NCBI GenBank assembly: GCA_009917445.1
Contig: QZEE01000016.1
Span: forward strand, 1-64,000
Origin: a bacterium D16-76
GTDB taxonomy: Bacteria; Bacillota; Clostridia; Oscillospirales; Acutalibacteraceae
Direction of reading: 5' to 3'
Length of the DNA stretch: 64,000 nt
In this document: one piece after another, positions 14,691-22,685 of the stretch
How positions within the stretch are numbered: the first letter of the stretch is position 1
How the letters are laid out: each line of letters begins with the position of its first letter
Notes under the pieces: generated by a model
Told to the model about the DNA's origin: nothing
Seen by the model: the letters and a program-made list of their open reading frames with translations, nothing else
Databases searched by the model: none
Program-made: the position numbers and the translations under genes

Positions 14691-14741
14691 GAACGGCACG
14701 AAACCAACAGTTTGACAACAAAGAATGAGAGGTAATTTACT

Positions 14742-14918
14742 ATGAATAAGCTGTTTAGCACCATTAACCAGAACGCCCAGATGTACAAGGAAGAGCGCGA
14801 GCAGAAGAAGCTGAGCCGCCAGGCCACCACCTTTGAGCGCTTTGCCGGCGAGTTTGCCGACACCCATGTGTCCTACCAGAACATCAACGGCTTTATCCTG
14901 CCCATGCAGGTAGCCTAA
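14742..14918 (+). CDS. Small protein B of the three-member family (58 residues)
   Basis: ATG 14742 follows GAGAGG, and the product is 58 residues ending at TAA 14916-14918. It opens MNKLFSTINQNAQMYKEERE, continues QKKLSRQATTFERFAGEF and ends HVSYQNINGFILPMQVA. Relative to A and C the body has diverged and the cysteine is lost, but V-x-Y-x-N-I-N-G-F-x-x-P is kept at the same distance from the end. Codons are those of highly expressed genes in this window (CTG, CGC, GCC, AAG, AAC). It lies 51 bases after A and 62 before C with no terminator between, so all three are one transcript. Function unknown. Confidence 0.72.
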   Translation: MNKLFSTINQNAQMYKEEREQKKLSRQATTFERFAGEFADTHVSYQNINGFILPMQVA

Positions 14919-14980
14919 ACTCTCGATAGCTTACAAAACAGATTACAACTTACTTTTACTGTGTAAAGGGGATAGATATC

Positions 14981-15163
14981 ATGAGAAAAGCTGAAACTGC
15001 CTACACCGCCCGCATCCAGAACGAGAACGCCCACAAGGCCCGCAAGGCCGCCCGGGTGTCCCGCCGCCAGGCCCGCGCCCTGCAGAACTATGCAGTGGCC
15101 GCCGCCAATGCCGATGTGTTCTACCTGAACGTAAACGGCATCAGCGCCCCGGTTTGCCGGTAA
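14981..15163 (+). CDS. Small protein C of the three-member family
   Basis: 60 residues from ATG 14981 with AAAGGGG upstream. It opens MRKAETAYTARIQNENAHKA, has the basic block RKAARVSRRQAR, then an alanine-rich stretch, and ends DVFYLNVNGISAPVCR with the cysteine next to last. It is the closest paralog of A. The strongly biased codon use and operon position downstream of a consensus promoter argue for real, abundant expression. A terminator follows 60 bases later. The predicted form is a short amphipathic helix plus a conserved tail. I do not recognise the family and assign no function. Confidence 0.75.
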   Translation: MRKAETAYTARIQNENAHKARKAARVSRRQARALQNYAVAAANADVFYLNVNGISAPVCR

Positions 15164-15218
15164 ACCCTTACTTTAGCGTACAAGGACTTTCAACAATACA
15201 TCCTCATCAAAAAGCAGA

Positions 15219-15244
15219 AAGGCCACGGCAACCGTGGTTTTTTT
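15219..15244 (+). terminator. Terminator of the three-peptide operon
   Basis: CCACGG, CAA, CCGTGG followed by seven T residues. Confidence 0.85.
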
Positions 15245-15374
15245 GCTTTTTGCCTGTTTGGGGGCGCAAAAGTTTTTGGGGCGGGCCTGTTGCCAAATGG
15301 GGGGCTGGGCCGTCTATATAGAAAGAGGGGAAAGGGGGAGGTGTTGGGTTTTTCCTAAAAAAATCAAAAAACCA

Positions 15375-15403
15375 TTGGACTTTTCTTCATATTATGCTAC
15401 AAT
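15375..15403 (+). promoter_or_regulatory. Promoter of the SH3 lipoprotein-TrkA operon
   Basis: TTGGAC (15375-15380), 17-base spacer, TACAAT (15398-15403) with a TG two bases before it. Confidence 0.7.
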
Positions 15404-15458
15404 AAACATAGCACAGCATACCGGGGTGGTCCCGGATGGCAAAGGAGGAGTGCAACTT

Positions 15459-15974
15459 ATGAAAAAATGGATGTGCCTTTTGCTTGGCATCTGCACCATG
15501 GCGGCTGTATTGGCCGGCTGCGGCGAAGACGATGAAAAAGATAAAACCAGCAGTACGGGCAGCGGTGTGGGGACAAGCTCGGTAGCGCCGGTAGCGGTTT
15601 CGCCGTCGCCAACGCCGGAGCAGACGGCCAAGGCGGTAAAGGTAAAGGCAGACGACGGGCTGAACGTGCGCTCGAAGGCGTCTACCGACTGCGAGGTGTA
15701 CGGCCTGGCCAAGAAGGGCTCGAAGCTGGCCCTGCTGGTGGAGGACCCCAAGGACGGCTGGTACCAGGTGTCTTATAACGGCAAGACCGCCTTTGTTTCC
15801 GCAGACTATGTGGAGGTTGCGGAAGTCACCTTGGACGAATACAACAAGCTGAAAGCCGAGGCCGGGAAGGATTCGGCCAGCACCAGCAGCAAGGACGAGG
15901 AGGGCGAGGCTTCCTCAAAGCCCGGAGACGGGGAGGACCCCCAGTCTGGCGGGGACGATGAGGATGGCGAATAA
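15459..15974 (+). CDS. SH3-domain lipoprotein
   Basis: 171 residues from ATG 15459 with AAAGGAGG upstream. A lipoprotein signal ends in the lipobox VLAGC (Cys at residue 20). A serine/threonine/proline-rich spacer leads to a bacterial SH3 domain at about 63-115 (DDGLNVRSKASTDCEVYGLA, GWYQVSYNGKTAFVSADYV). The last 45 residues are acidic and low complexity. SH3 domains of this type bind peptidoglycan or wall peptides, so the protein probably sits on the outer face of the membrane. It is separated by three bases from the first TrkA gene. A link between wall sensing and potassium control is suggested only by this co-transcription. Confidence 0.85.
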   Translation: MKKWMCLLLGICTMAAVLAGCGEDDEKDKTSSTGSGVGTSSVAPVAVSPSPTPEQTAKAVKVKADDGLNVRSKASTDCEVYGLAKKGSKLALLVEDPKDGWYQVSYNGKTAFVSADYVEVAEVTLDEYNKLKAEAGKDSASTSSKDEEGEASSKPGDGEDPQSGGDDEDGE

Positions 15975-15977
15975 GCA

Positions 15978-16598
15978 ATGAATATTTTGATCGTAGGCGG
16001 CGGGCTGCTGGGGCGGCACATGGCAGAGGCTTTGGACGAGCTGGGCCATGAAGTGGCCATTATAGATGAAAACGAAGACAACCTGGCCCAGCTGCGGGCG
16101 GATTTCCAGGGGGCCACGGCCGTGGGCTTCCCTATGGACATGAACGCCTTGCGGGAGGCCGGCATTGAGGGCTGCGACGCGGTGGCCGTGGTGACAAGCG
16201 ACGACAACCTGAATATTGCCGTGGGGCAGATGGCCAAGGGTGTTTTTGGCGTGCCCCAGGTGGTGGCCCGCATTTCAGACCCGGACCGGGAGAGCGTCTT
16301 CCAGGGGGCGGGCCTGCTTACGGCCTGCCCCACCAACATGGCCGCGGACAAGCTGGTGGCAGCGCTGGTGAGCCCTTATCAGGCCCGGCAGGTCACTTTT
16401 GGGGCGGCGACGGTGTCGCTGCAGGCCCGGCCAGTGGAAAAGAAGATGGCCGGCGGCACCACGGCCCAGTTGGAGCCGGCCCCGGGCGAGGGGCTTTTCG
16501 GGGTCATTAAAAAGGGCGGCGGGTTCCGGCTTTTCCAGCAGGACGCCATACCTCTGGAAGCGGGGGACCTGGTGGTGTACAGCCGCTTGATCGACTAA
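15978..16598 (+). CDS. TrkA/KtrA-family potassium uptake regulator (first copy)
   Basis: 206 residues with an N-terminal Rossmann RCK fold (ILIVGGGLLGRHMAEAL with the GxGxxG-type loop, acidic residue in VAIIDENEDN) and a C-terminal TrkA-C domain from about residue 135. RCK proteins gate KtrB/TrkH channels in response to nucleotides and, in some, cyclic-di-AMP bound at TrkA-C. The gene follows the lipoprotein directly and precedes a second RCK gene by 16 bases. The likely membrane partner, KtrB, is encoded separately at 53100-54491. Having two different RCK genes suggests a hetero-octameric gating ring or two channels. Confidence 0.88.
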   Translation: MNILIVGGGLLGRHMAEALDELGHEVAIIDENEDNLAQLRADFQGATAVGFPMDMNALREAGIEGCDAVAVVTSDDNLNIAVGQMAKGVFGVPQVVARISDPDRESVFQGAGLLTACPTNMAADKLVAALVSPYQARQVTFGAATVSLQARPVEKKMAGGTTAQLEPAPGEGLFGVIKKGGGFRLFQQDAIPLEAGDLVVYSRLID

Positions 16599-16614
16599 AA
16601 GGGGGCAAAGGGAT

Positions 16615-17277
16615 ATGCGGATGGTGATTGTGGGCGGGGGCAAGGCCGGGTGGAACCTGGCCCGGGCCCTGCTGGAACGCAGGCACAGCGTAACCTTGAT
16701 TGAGAAGGACCGGGCCCGGTGCCGGGAGTTGGCCAACGACCTGGATGCCGCCATATACCCGGGGGACGGCACCCATGTTTCGGTGCTGGAAGCTGCGGGG
16801 GCCCAGGGGGCCGACTGCGTTATGGCGGTTACGGGGGTGGACCAGGACAATTTGGTGTGCGCCCAGCTGGCCCAGGCCCATTTTGGGGCCAAGAAAGCCA
16901 TTGCCCGGGTGAACGACCCCCGCAACGCCGACACCTTCCGGGCGCTGGGCATACACGACGTGGTGAGCAGCACGGATATTTTGACGAAGATGATTGAGCA
17001 GGAGGCCGACATGGCCCACATGCACCTGATTGCCAGCTTGAACCAGGGCAAGGGGGAGATCAGCTCTTTGACCCTGGGGCCGGACACAGCTTGGGCCGGG
17101 GTGCGCCTGATGGACATGAAGCTGCCAAAGGGGGCGCTGATCGTCTCGGTGATCCGCCAGGGCGAGCTTACGATACCCAACGGCGCGACCGTGCTGGCCC
17201 CAGGCGACGAACTGGTGGCCGTAAGCGAAGAGCGCAGCCAAAAGGCCCTGCGCAAAGTGCTTTCGGAGACCCGGTAG
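16615..17277 (+). CDS. TrkA/KtrA-family potassium uptake regulator (second copy)
   Basis: 220 residues from ATG 16615 after AAAGGGAT. The Rossmann start is MRMVIVGGGKAGWNLARALL, with SVTLIEKDRARC at the second strand; GDGTHVSVLEAAGAQGADCVMAVTG is the usual RCK nucleotide-binding continuation. TrkA-C follows from about residue 140. It is more canonical than the first copy and resembles the CglK/TrkA proteins of Firmicutes. It is co-transcribed with the upstream RCK gene and the SH3 lipoprotein. It presumably gates KtrB in response to cell energy or turgor signals. Confidence 0.9.
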   Translation: MRMVIVGGGKAGWNLARALLERRHSVTLIEKDRARCRELANDLDAAIYPGDGTHVSVLEAAGAQGADCVMAVTGVDQDNLVCAQLAQAHFGAKKAIARVNDPRNADTFRALGIHDVVSSTDILTKMIEQEADMAHMHLIASLNQGKGEISSLTLGPDTAWAGVRLMDMKLPKGALIVSVIRQGELTIPNGATVLAPGDELVAVSEERSQKALRKVLSETR

Positions 17278-17395
17278 GCCGGGTGGTTGGGCTTTGCCCA
17301 AACCCACCAGGGGACTTTGTCCCCTGGACCCCTACCGCCCTTTAAAAAGGGCGGCCCGAAACTTTGAGTTTTTGCGGGGATGGCTGCAGGAAAGA
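17278..17395. repeat. Intergenic nested hairpins
   Basis: Stacked short palindromes: GTTGGGCTTTGCCCAAAC, GGGGACTTTGTCCCC and CCGCCCTTTAAAAAGGGCGG, of the same general style as the other intergenic repeat modules in the window. Confidence 0.6.
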
Positions 17396-17426
17396 GGGCA
17401 GGACTTTTGTAGGCCTGCCCTTTTTG
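17396..17426 (+). terminator. Terminator before perR
   Basis: GGGCAGG and CCTGCCC arms followed by TTTTT. Confidence 0.75.
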
Positions 17427-17464
17427 GTTTTTGGGGAAAAATCAAAAATAAGAATGATTGCTAC

Positions 17465-17493
17465 TTTACAAATGGAAAATCTTGTGTTATAAT
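17465..17493 (+). promoter_or_regulatory. perR promoter
   Basis: TTTACA (17465-17470), 17-base spacer, TATAAT (17488-17493). Confidence 0.7.
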
Positions 17494-17515
17494 AGCCGGG
17501 AAAGGGCGGGAGATT

Positions 17516-17920
17516 ATGGAGAGAAAGGAACATTTCAGCCGCAAGCGCTTGGCCATTTTGGAGGCTTTGAAGGGGACTACCTGCCATCCTACGGCCGACT
17601 GGGTTTATGGCCAGCTGAAGCCCCAATACCCGGATTTGAGCCTGGGCACGGTGTACCGCAATTTGAAGCGGTTTTGCGAATCGGGCCAGGCTATGAGCGT
17701 TGGGGTGATTGCGGGGTATGAGCGCTTTGACGGCAACCCGGCCCCCCATGCCCATTTGGTGTGCCGCCAGTGCGGCGCGGTGGTGGATGTGTGCGGCCTG
17801 CCTATAAGCATGGAAGAGCTGGGGAAGCTTTCGGCCATGACGGGCTGCCAGGTGGAGAGCGCCAGCATCACCCTGAAAGGTTTGTGCGCGGCTTGTGTAA
17901 AGGATGGGAAAACGGCCTAA
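17516..17920 (+). CDS. perR: PerR-type peroxide-responsive Fur-family repressor
   Basis: 134 residues from ATG 17516 after GGGCGGGAG; the longer in-frame ORF would include the hairpins and promoter. The winged helix covers residues 1-80 (GTVYRNLKRFCESG). Metal ligands fit PerR: His in TCHPTADW, Asp in ERFDGNPAPH, the HAH pair and Asp in VVDVCG form the sensing site, and CRQCG plus CAAC form the structural zinc site. PerR represses oxidative-stress genes until peroxide oxidises a ligand histidine. The next gene is a reverse rubrerythrin, a classic PerR target in Clostridia, which supports the call over Fur or Zur. Confidence 0.85.
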   Translation: MERKEHFSRKRLAILEALKGTTCHPTADWVYGQLKPQYPDLSLGTVYRNLKRFCESGQAMSVGVIAGYERFDGNPAPHAHLVCRQCGAVVDVCGLPISMEELGKLSAMTGCQVESASITLKGLCAACVKDGKTA

Positions 17921-18002
17921 ACTCTTTTTGTGTGCCCGGCTATTTTAGAAGAAAGGCGTTTACGCTTTTTATAAATTTTGTAAAAATAGGAGGAATTTCG
18001 TT

Positions 18003-18545
18003 ATGAAGAAGTTTGTCTGCCAGATCTGCGGTTATGTGCATGAGGGCGATTCGGCCCCCGAGAAGTGCCCGGTATGCGGCGCTGCGGCTGAGAAGTTTAC
18101 CGAGCAGTCCGGTGAAATGACCTGGGCTGCCGAGCATGTAGTCGGCGTTGCTAAGGGCGTGGACGAGGAAGTTTTGCAGGGCCTGCGGGAGAATTTCGCC
18201 GGCGAGTGCACCGAGGTGGGCATGTACCTGGCTATGGCCCGCGTGGCTCATCGCGAGGGCTATCCGGAAATTGGCCTGTACTGGGAGAAGGCCGCTTTTG
18301 AAGAGGCCGAGCACGCCGCCAAGTTCGCCGAGCTGCTGGGCGAGGTCGTTACCGACAGCACCAAGAAGAACCTGCAGATGCGCGTGGACGCCGAGAACGG
18401 CGCTACAGCCGGCAAGATGGCCATTGCTAAGAAGGCTAAAGAGCTGGGTCTGGATGCCATCCACGACACCGTGCATGAGATGGCCCGGGACGAGGCCCGC
18501 CACGGCAAAGCCTTCAAGGGCCTGCTGGAGCGGTACTTTAAGTAA
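18003..18545 (+). CDS. rbr: Reverse rubrerythrin
   Basis: 180 residues from ATG 18003 with ATAGGAGG upstream. A rubredoxin-like domain comes first ([13 protein letters not shown], then EKCPVCGAA, the two CxxCG iron knuckles), followed by a four-helix diiron domain with [10 protein letters not shown]-like, [11 protein letters not shown] and [13 protein letters not shown] motifs supplying the Glu/His ligands. This order is inverted relative to classic rubrerythrin. Reverse rubrerythrins are NADH-linked peroxide and oxygen reductases in Clostridia and are strongly induced when PerR is inactivated. The TTTTTATAAATTTTGTAAAA stretch just upstream is a plausible repressor site. Codon use is highly biased, as for abundant proteins. 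Confidence 0.94.
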   Translation: MKKFVCQICGYVHEGDSAPEKCPVCGAAAEKFTEQSGEMTWAAEHVVGVAKGVDEEVLQGLRENFAGECTEVGMYLAMARVAHREGYPEIGLYWEKAAFEEAEHAAKFAELLGEVVTDSTKKNLQMRVDAENGATAGKMAIAKKAKELGLDAIHDTVHEMARDEARHGKAFKGLLERYFK

Positions 18546-18559
18546 GATCTGCACCTGAG

Positions 18560-18592
18560 GAGGGTGGGCTGAGAGGCCTGCCCTCTTTTTTG
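18560..18592 (+). terminator. Terminator of the rubrerythrin gene
   Basis: GAGGGTGGGC and GCCTGCCCTC arms, then TTTTTT. Confidence 0.85.
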
Positions 18593-18697
18593 TTTGTGGG
18601 GGCTTTTTGGGTGTTAAAAGGATTCGCGCTTGCGTTGGGTGCATGGGGTAAGTCCCGGTAGCTAACGCAGGCGCGGATTTTTTGTGGGCAAACTTTA

Positions 18698-18805
18698 TGG
18701 CGCGGGCAGGGCCTTGGTGAACCGCCGGCCTTATAACGCGAGAAGCGAAGCGTGGGATTCTTAAGGGCCGGGGGCCCTTAAGCCGCCGGAGGCAGGTGCA
18801 AAAAC
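18698..18805. repeat. Intergenic repeat module (partial copy)
   Basis: Contains ACGCGAGAAGCGAAGCGTGG, identical to the start of the copy at 36537, then a different hairpin (TTAAGGGCCGGGGGCCCTTAA). The gap 18546-19128 otherwise holds a terminator and one promoter. Confidence 0.7.
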
Positions 18806-18899
18806 GTTTTTTCTATATTTTGGGAATAGTTGCAATAAATTGTGCGATAATTTGGGGATTTGTATAGGGATTTTCCTTAAATATTAAAGAAATAGTCAC

Positions 18900-18928
18900 T
18901 TGATTATCGCTGATATGCGTGGTAAACT
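18900..18928 (+). promoter_or_regulatory. Possible promoter of the solute-import operon
   Basis: TTGATT (18900-18905), 17-base spacer, TAAACT (18923-18928). A 200-base leader follows; a very short frame (GTG 19030, 12 codons after AAAGGAGG) lies in it. Confidence 0.45.
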
Positions 18929-19128
18929 AGTGCACATAGAAATAACGTTATAGTCAAGCGGCCATGTGGACGGGTTTGTTCTGCGGGCCCTTGGCGGGAA
19001 GGGTAGGGGCTGGGCCCCGGAAAGGAGGCGTGTTGTTGGGTTTGGCGGCTGCCGCTGGGAAAAAGTAGGGGCGGCTGGGAAAGAATAAGGGAAAGAGCTT
19101 TTACTTTATTGGTATAGGAGGATGGACC

Positions 19129-20769
19129 ATGACACGGAAAATAACGGCGCTGGTGCTGGTGCTGGCGCTGCTGATGGCTTTAGCAGGCTGCGGGCAGAAA
19201 ACACCGGAGAGCTCGGGGACGGAATCGAAGGCGGGTTCGAAAACGGAATCAAAGACAGGGACGGAGGTTAGCTCGCAGGGGACGGAAAGCGAAGAGCCGG
19301 CTTCCTCGCAGGCTTCACAGGGCGGCGTGCTGCGTATGGTGACGGCAGGCAAGGGCTCGGGTATCGGGTTCCCAGCGGGGTTTGTGGGGTATTATGAACG
19401 GATTTATTCGGACCCGGCGCTGGAATCTTTGGCGCGCATTGGGGCGGACAAGTCCAGCGTGGAGCCCTGGCTGGCGGAGGATATCTCGGTAGACGTGGAG
19501 GGCCTGGAAATGACGGTCACGCTGCGGGAGGGCATCTCCTTTAGCGACGGGACCCCCTTTAACGCGGAAGCGGTGGTGAAAAACTGGGGGTACTACGTGG
19601 AGAACGGCTCGAACCGGTTTAAGAACGTGGAAAGCTTTGAGGCCACCGGGGAGTATGAGGTGAAAGCCAAGCTGACCGAATACGACAACAGCACGGTCTT
19701 GAATACCTGCGTGGAGGGCGGGTGGATGATTTCCCCTACCTTCTATGAGGAAAACGGCGACGACGCGGTGTACACGACGCCTGTGGGCACGGGCCCCTTT
19801 GTGTGCGAAAGCAGCAACCTGGACAGCGAGATCATTTATAAGAAAAACGAGAATTACTGGCAGGAGGGCATGCCTTACCTGGACGGTATCGAGATCACCT
19901 TGTGCTCGGACGCCACGACGGCTATGACCATCTTTAAGAGCGGGGACGCGGATATCCTTTTGTTCCCGGATACTACCCAGGCCCAGGAGCTGCTGGACGC
20001 GGGCTACCATATGCTGGGCAGCGCCGACGCGTATTTCCCCTCTACCTCTGGCTTTACCTTTTCCAGCGGTGTGGAGGGCAGCCCCGTAAGCAACCCGGAT
20101 GTGCGCAAGGCCATTTGCTACGCCATTGACTCGGAGGCCATTGTGGAGGCTTTGGGAGGCGAATTGTACCAGTATACCAACCAGCTGGCGGTGCCGGGGT
20201 CGGAAACCTATAACGATGAGGTGGAGGGCTACCCCTATGACCCGGAAAAGGCTAAGGAGCTTTTGAGCGCCGCGGGCTATGGGGACGGGCTGACTATAAA
20301 GGCTACGGGCTCTGGCGCGGGGGCGGAATCGTTCTTTACCTTGGTGCAGGCGTATTTGGCGGAAGTGGGCGTTACCCTGGAGATCGATCTGGTGGACTCG
20401 GCGGTGTACAACGCCAAGCGCATGGTGGCTGGGGACGACAATTATGACGGCTTGATTATTTTGCAGGGGGCGGCGGTAAAGGAACGGTACTTTGACATGT
20501 TTGGGGAAAGCCCCACCCATTATGCCCGCAGCATGGCCCAGTATGAGGATGTGAACGGGCTGATGGATGTGATCAAGTTCTCGACGGATGAGGATGAGGT
20601 ACATGGGGCGCTGATGGACTTCCAGGAGAAGATCATCGACGAATACTGCCTGATAAAGCCCATGTATATTTCCGGTTACCTGATGTTTGCCACGGACAGC
20701 GTGGCGGACAGCGGCTTGATGGAAACCCACAAGGGCTGGTGGACACCTGCTGCGTGCAAGCTGCAATAG
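19129..20769 (+). CDS. Family 5 extracellular solute-binding lipoprotein
   Basis: 546 residues from ATG 19129 after AGGAGGATGG. The lipobox is MALAGC (Cys at about residue 21), followed by a long Ser/Thr/Glu-rich spacer. The fold matches DppA/OppA family 5: ESLARIGADKSSVEPWLAED, TVTLREGISFSDGTPFNAEAV, VGTGPFVCES and NPDVRKAICYAIDSEAIV. It captures substrate outside the cell for the permeases encoded next. Family 5 proteins import peptides, but also nickel, opines and oligosaccharides. The LacI regulator and two esterases at the end of the locus favour a glycan-like or acylated substrate over plain peptides; this is inference. Confidence 0.92.
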   Translation: MTRKITALVLVLALLMALAGCGQKTPESSGTESKAGSKTESKTGTEVSSQGTESEEPASSQASQGGVLRMVTAGKGSGIGFPAGFVGYYERIYSDPALESLARIGADKSSVEPWLAEDISVDVEGLEMTVTLREGISFSDGTPFNAEAVVKNWGYYVENGSNRFKNVESFEATGEYEVKAKLTEYDNSTVLNTCVEGGWMISPTFYEENGDDAVYTTPVGTGPFVCESSNLDSEIIYKKNENYWQEGMPYLDGIEITLCSDATTAMTIFKSGDADILLFPDTTQAQELLDAGYHMLGSADAYFPSTSGFTFSSGVEGSPVSNPDVRKAICYAIDSEAIVEALGGELYQYTNQLAVPGSETYNDEVEGYPYDPEKAKELLSAAGYGDGLTIKATGSGAGAESFFTLVQAYLAEVGVTLEIDLVDSAVYNAKRMVAGDDNYDGLIILQGAAVKERYFDMFGESPTHYARSMAQYEDVNGLMDVIKFSTDEDEVHGALMDFQEKIIDEYCLIKPMYISGYLMFATDSVADSGLMETHKGWWTPAACKLQ

Positions 20770-20875
20770 CCTCCTTAGACAGCGCAAAGGAGGGGGGCAT
20801 GGGTGTGCCCCCTCCCCTTGCGCGGGAGGGGAAGGCCGCGGTTTTCGATACATAACAAAACAGAAAGGTGACGCC

Positions 20876-21820
20876 ATGTATAAGTATATTGGGAAACGCA
20901 TTTTGCAAATGTTTTTGGCCCTTTTCCTGATTTCGGTATTTGTGTTCGCGCTGCTGCAGATGATACCCGGCGACCCGGTGTACGCCATGCTGGGGGATGA
21001 AATCTCTATAGAACGGCACGACCAGGTGTACCGGGAAATGCGGCTGGACAGGCCTTTGCCGGAACAGTACGCGGTGTGGATGAAGGGGTTTATTGGGGGG
21101 GACATGGGCTACTCTTTCAGCTACCGCAAGCCGGTGGCTGAGCTGGTGGCCGCCAGGCTGCCCACTACGATGTACCTGGGGGTGCTGTCGTCTTTGGTGT
21201 CGGTGGCGCTGGGGGTGCTGTTTGGGGCGGTGACAGCGGTGAAGAGGGGGACGTGGGTGGACAATGTGGTGACGGTCATTTCCAACATTGGGCTGGCTAC
21301 GCCGATTTTTTGGCTGGGCATACTGCTGGTGCTGGTGTTTTCGCTGAAGCTGGGGTGGCTGCCCTCTAATGGGTTTACCTTCCCCTGGGAGGATTTTGGG
21401 TTGAGCGTGCAGCAGACCATTATGCCGGTTATCTGCATGTCTATTGGCGGGGTGGCCTCTTACACCAGGCAGACGCGGTCCAGCATGCTGGAGGTTATAC
21501 GCCAGGATTACATCCGCACGGCCCGATCTAAGGGGCTGCCGGAGGGGCGGGTGATTTGGAAGCATGCGCTGAAAAACGCTTTGATCCCTATTTTGACCTT
21601 GATCGCGGTGACCCTGCGCAACACCATTGCCGGGGCGGCGGTGGTGGAGAACGTGTTTAACATAAACGGCATGGGGAGCTTGATGGTGCAGTGCATTACC
21701 AAGCGGGATTTCCAGCTGGTGCAGGCGTGTATTTTGCTGCTGTCGGCGGTGACATGCGTGTGCAATTTGCTGGTGGACATTGCCTATGCTTACGTAGACC
21801 CCCGGATACGGTTGAAATAG
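20876..21820 (+). CDS. ABC importer permease, DppB type
   Basis: 314 residues. It begins with the family opening MYKYIGKRILQMFLALFLIS and has six membrane spans. The cytoplasmic EAA loop is RSSMLEVIRQDYIRTARSKGLPEGRVIWKHALKNALIP, conserved in DppB/OppB (here given as its two halves, RSKGLPEGRV and KHALKNALIP). It pairs with the DppC-like gene that starts ten bases later. RBS AAAGG lies before ATG 20876. The 100-base gap after the binding protein carries a weak hairpin that may lower permease expression relative to the binding protein. Confidence 0.93.
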   Translation: MYKYIGKRILQMFLALFLISVFVFALLQMIPGDPVYAMLGDEISIERHDQVYREMRLDRPLPEQYAVWMKGFIGGDMGYSFSYRKPVAELVAARLPTTMYLGVLSSLVSVALGVLFGAVTAVKRGTWVDNVVTVISNIGLATPIFWLGILLVLVFSLKLGWLPSNGFTFPWEDFGLSVQQTIMPVICMSIGGVASYTRQTRSSMLEVIRQDYIRTARSKGLPEGRVIWKHALKNALIPILTLIAVTLRNTIAGAAVVENVFNINGMGSLMVQCITKRDFQLVQACILLLSAVTCVCNLLVDIAYAYVDPRIRLK

Positions 21821-21830
21821 AGGAGGCAGT

Positions 21831-22676
21831 ATGAAAAAGGCAAAAAGATTTTTGGGCGTCCTGTTTGGCAGGAAGATTGTGCTGGCCGCGGCGGTGGTGG
21901 TGGTGTTCTTCCTCATCTGCGCGGTAGCGTCCCCGCTGATTGCCCCTTGCGAGCCCAATGCCATTGACCTGAAAAGCACCTTGGAGGGCCCTTCGGGGGA
22001 GCATATCTTTGGGACGGACCAGCATGGGCGGGACCTTTTCAGCCGCATTGTGTATGGGTCCCGCATGGCTTTCCTGATCGGCGTGCTGGCGGTACTGGTG
22101 GCGGCGGTAGTGGGGGTGGCCATTGGCCTTGCGGCCGGGTACTTTGGCGGCGCGGTGGACAGCGTGCTGATGCGGCTGATTGAGGCGGAAATGTCTATAC
22201 CGGGCATTATGCTGGCCCTGGCCCTGGTAGCTACCTTTGGCAACAGCGTGGGCATGCTCATTTTCATTTTGGGCTTTTCGGCTATACCGCCCTATGCCCG
22301 GATGATGCGGGCCCAGGTGCTCTCGGTGCGGGAGCTGGACTATGTGGCGGCCAGCCGGATTATTGGCAGCGGGGATTTGCGCACTATGCTGCGGCATGTG
22401 TTCCCCAACTGCCTGTCCCCTATTATTGTGCTGATGTCCCAGAGCATTGGGGGCACGATTTTGGCGGAAGCCTCTTTGAGCTATTTGAGTGCGGGGATTA
22501 TGCCGCCTACGGCCTCTTGGGGGAAGATGGTTAGCGAAGGGTACCAGTATTTGACGACGGCGCCCCTGTTTGCCCTTTTGCCCGGGGTGGCGGTGATTTT
22601 GCTGGTGCTGTCCTTTAACATTTTGGGCGACGGTCTGCGGGACGCCCTGGACCCCCATATGCGGGGGAATTTGTAA
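21831..22676 (+). CDS. ABC importer permease, DppC type
   Basis: 281 residues starting at ATG 21831 after GAGGAGG. An N-terminal helix is followed by the DppC signature region GTDQHGRDLFSRIVYGSRM and five more spans. The EAA loop reads RELDYVAASRIIGSGDLRTM with PNCLSPIIV. It forms the transmembrane heterodimer with the upstream DppB-like protein and docks the fused ATPase encoded nine bases downstream. Confidence 0.93.
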   Translation: MKKAKRFLGVLFGRKIVLAAAVVVVFFLICAVASPLIAPCEPNAIDLKSTLEGPSGEHIFGTDQHGRDLFSRIVYGSRMAFLIGVLAVLVAAVVGVAIGLAAGYFGGAVDSVLMRLIEAEMSIPGIMLALALVATFGNSVGMLIFILGFSAIPPYARMMRAQVLSVRELDYVAASRIIGSGDLRTMLRHVFPNCLSPIIVLMSQSIGGTILAEASLSYLSAGIMPPTASWGKMVSEGYQYLTTAPLFALLPGVAVILLVLSFNILGDGLRDALDPHMRGNL

Positions 22677-22685
22677 GGAGGTGGA

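Noticed and set aside
17960-17990. TTTTTATAAATTTTG before rubrerythrin taken as another site for the Cys-rich LacI regulator.
   Set aside because: It lacks the inverted GTTTATAA arm and sits in a PerR-type context; AT-rich chance similarity is more likely.
19030-19068. A 12-codon leader peptide upstream of the binding-protein gene.
   Set aside because: It starts at a GTG very close to the ribosome site and shows no attenuator structure; kept only as a note under the promoter.
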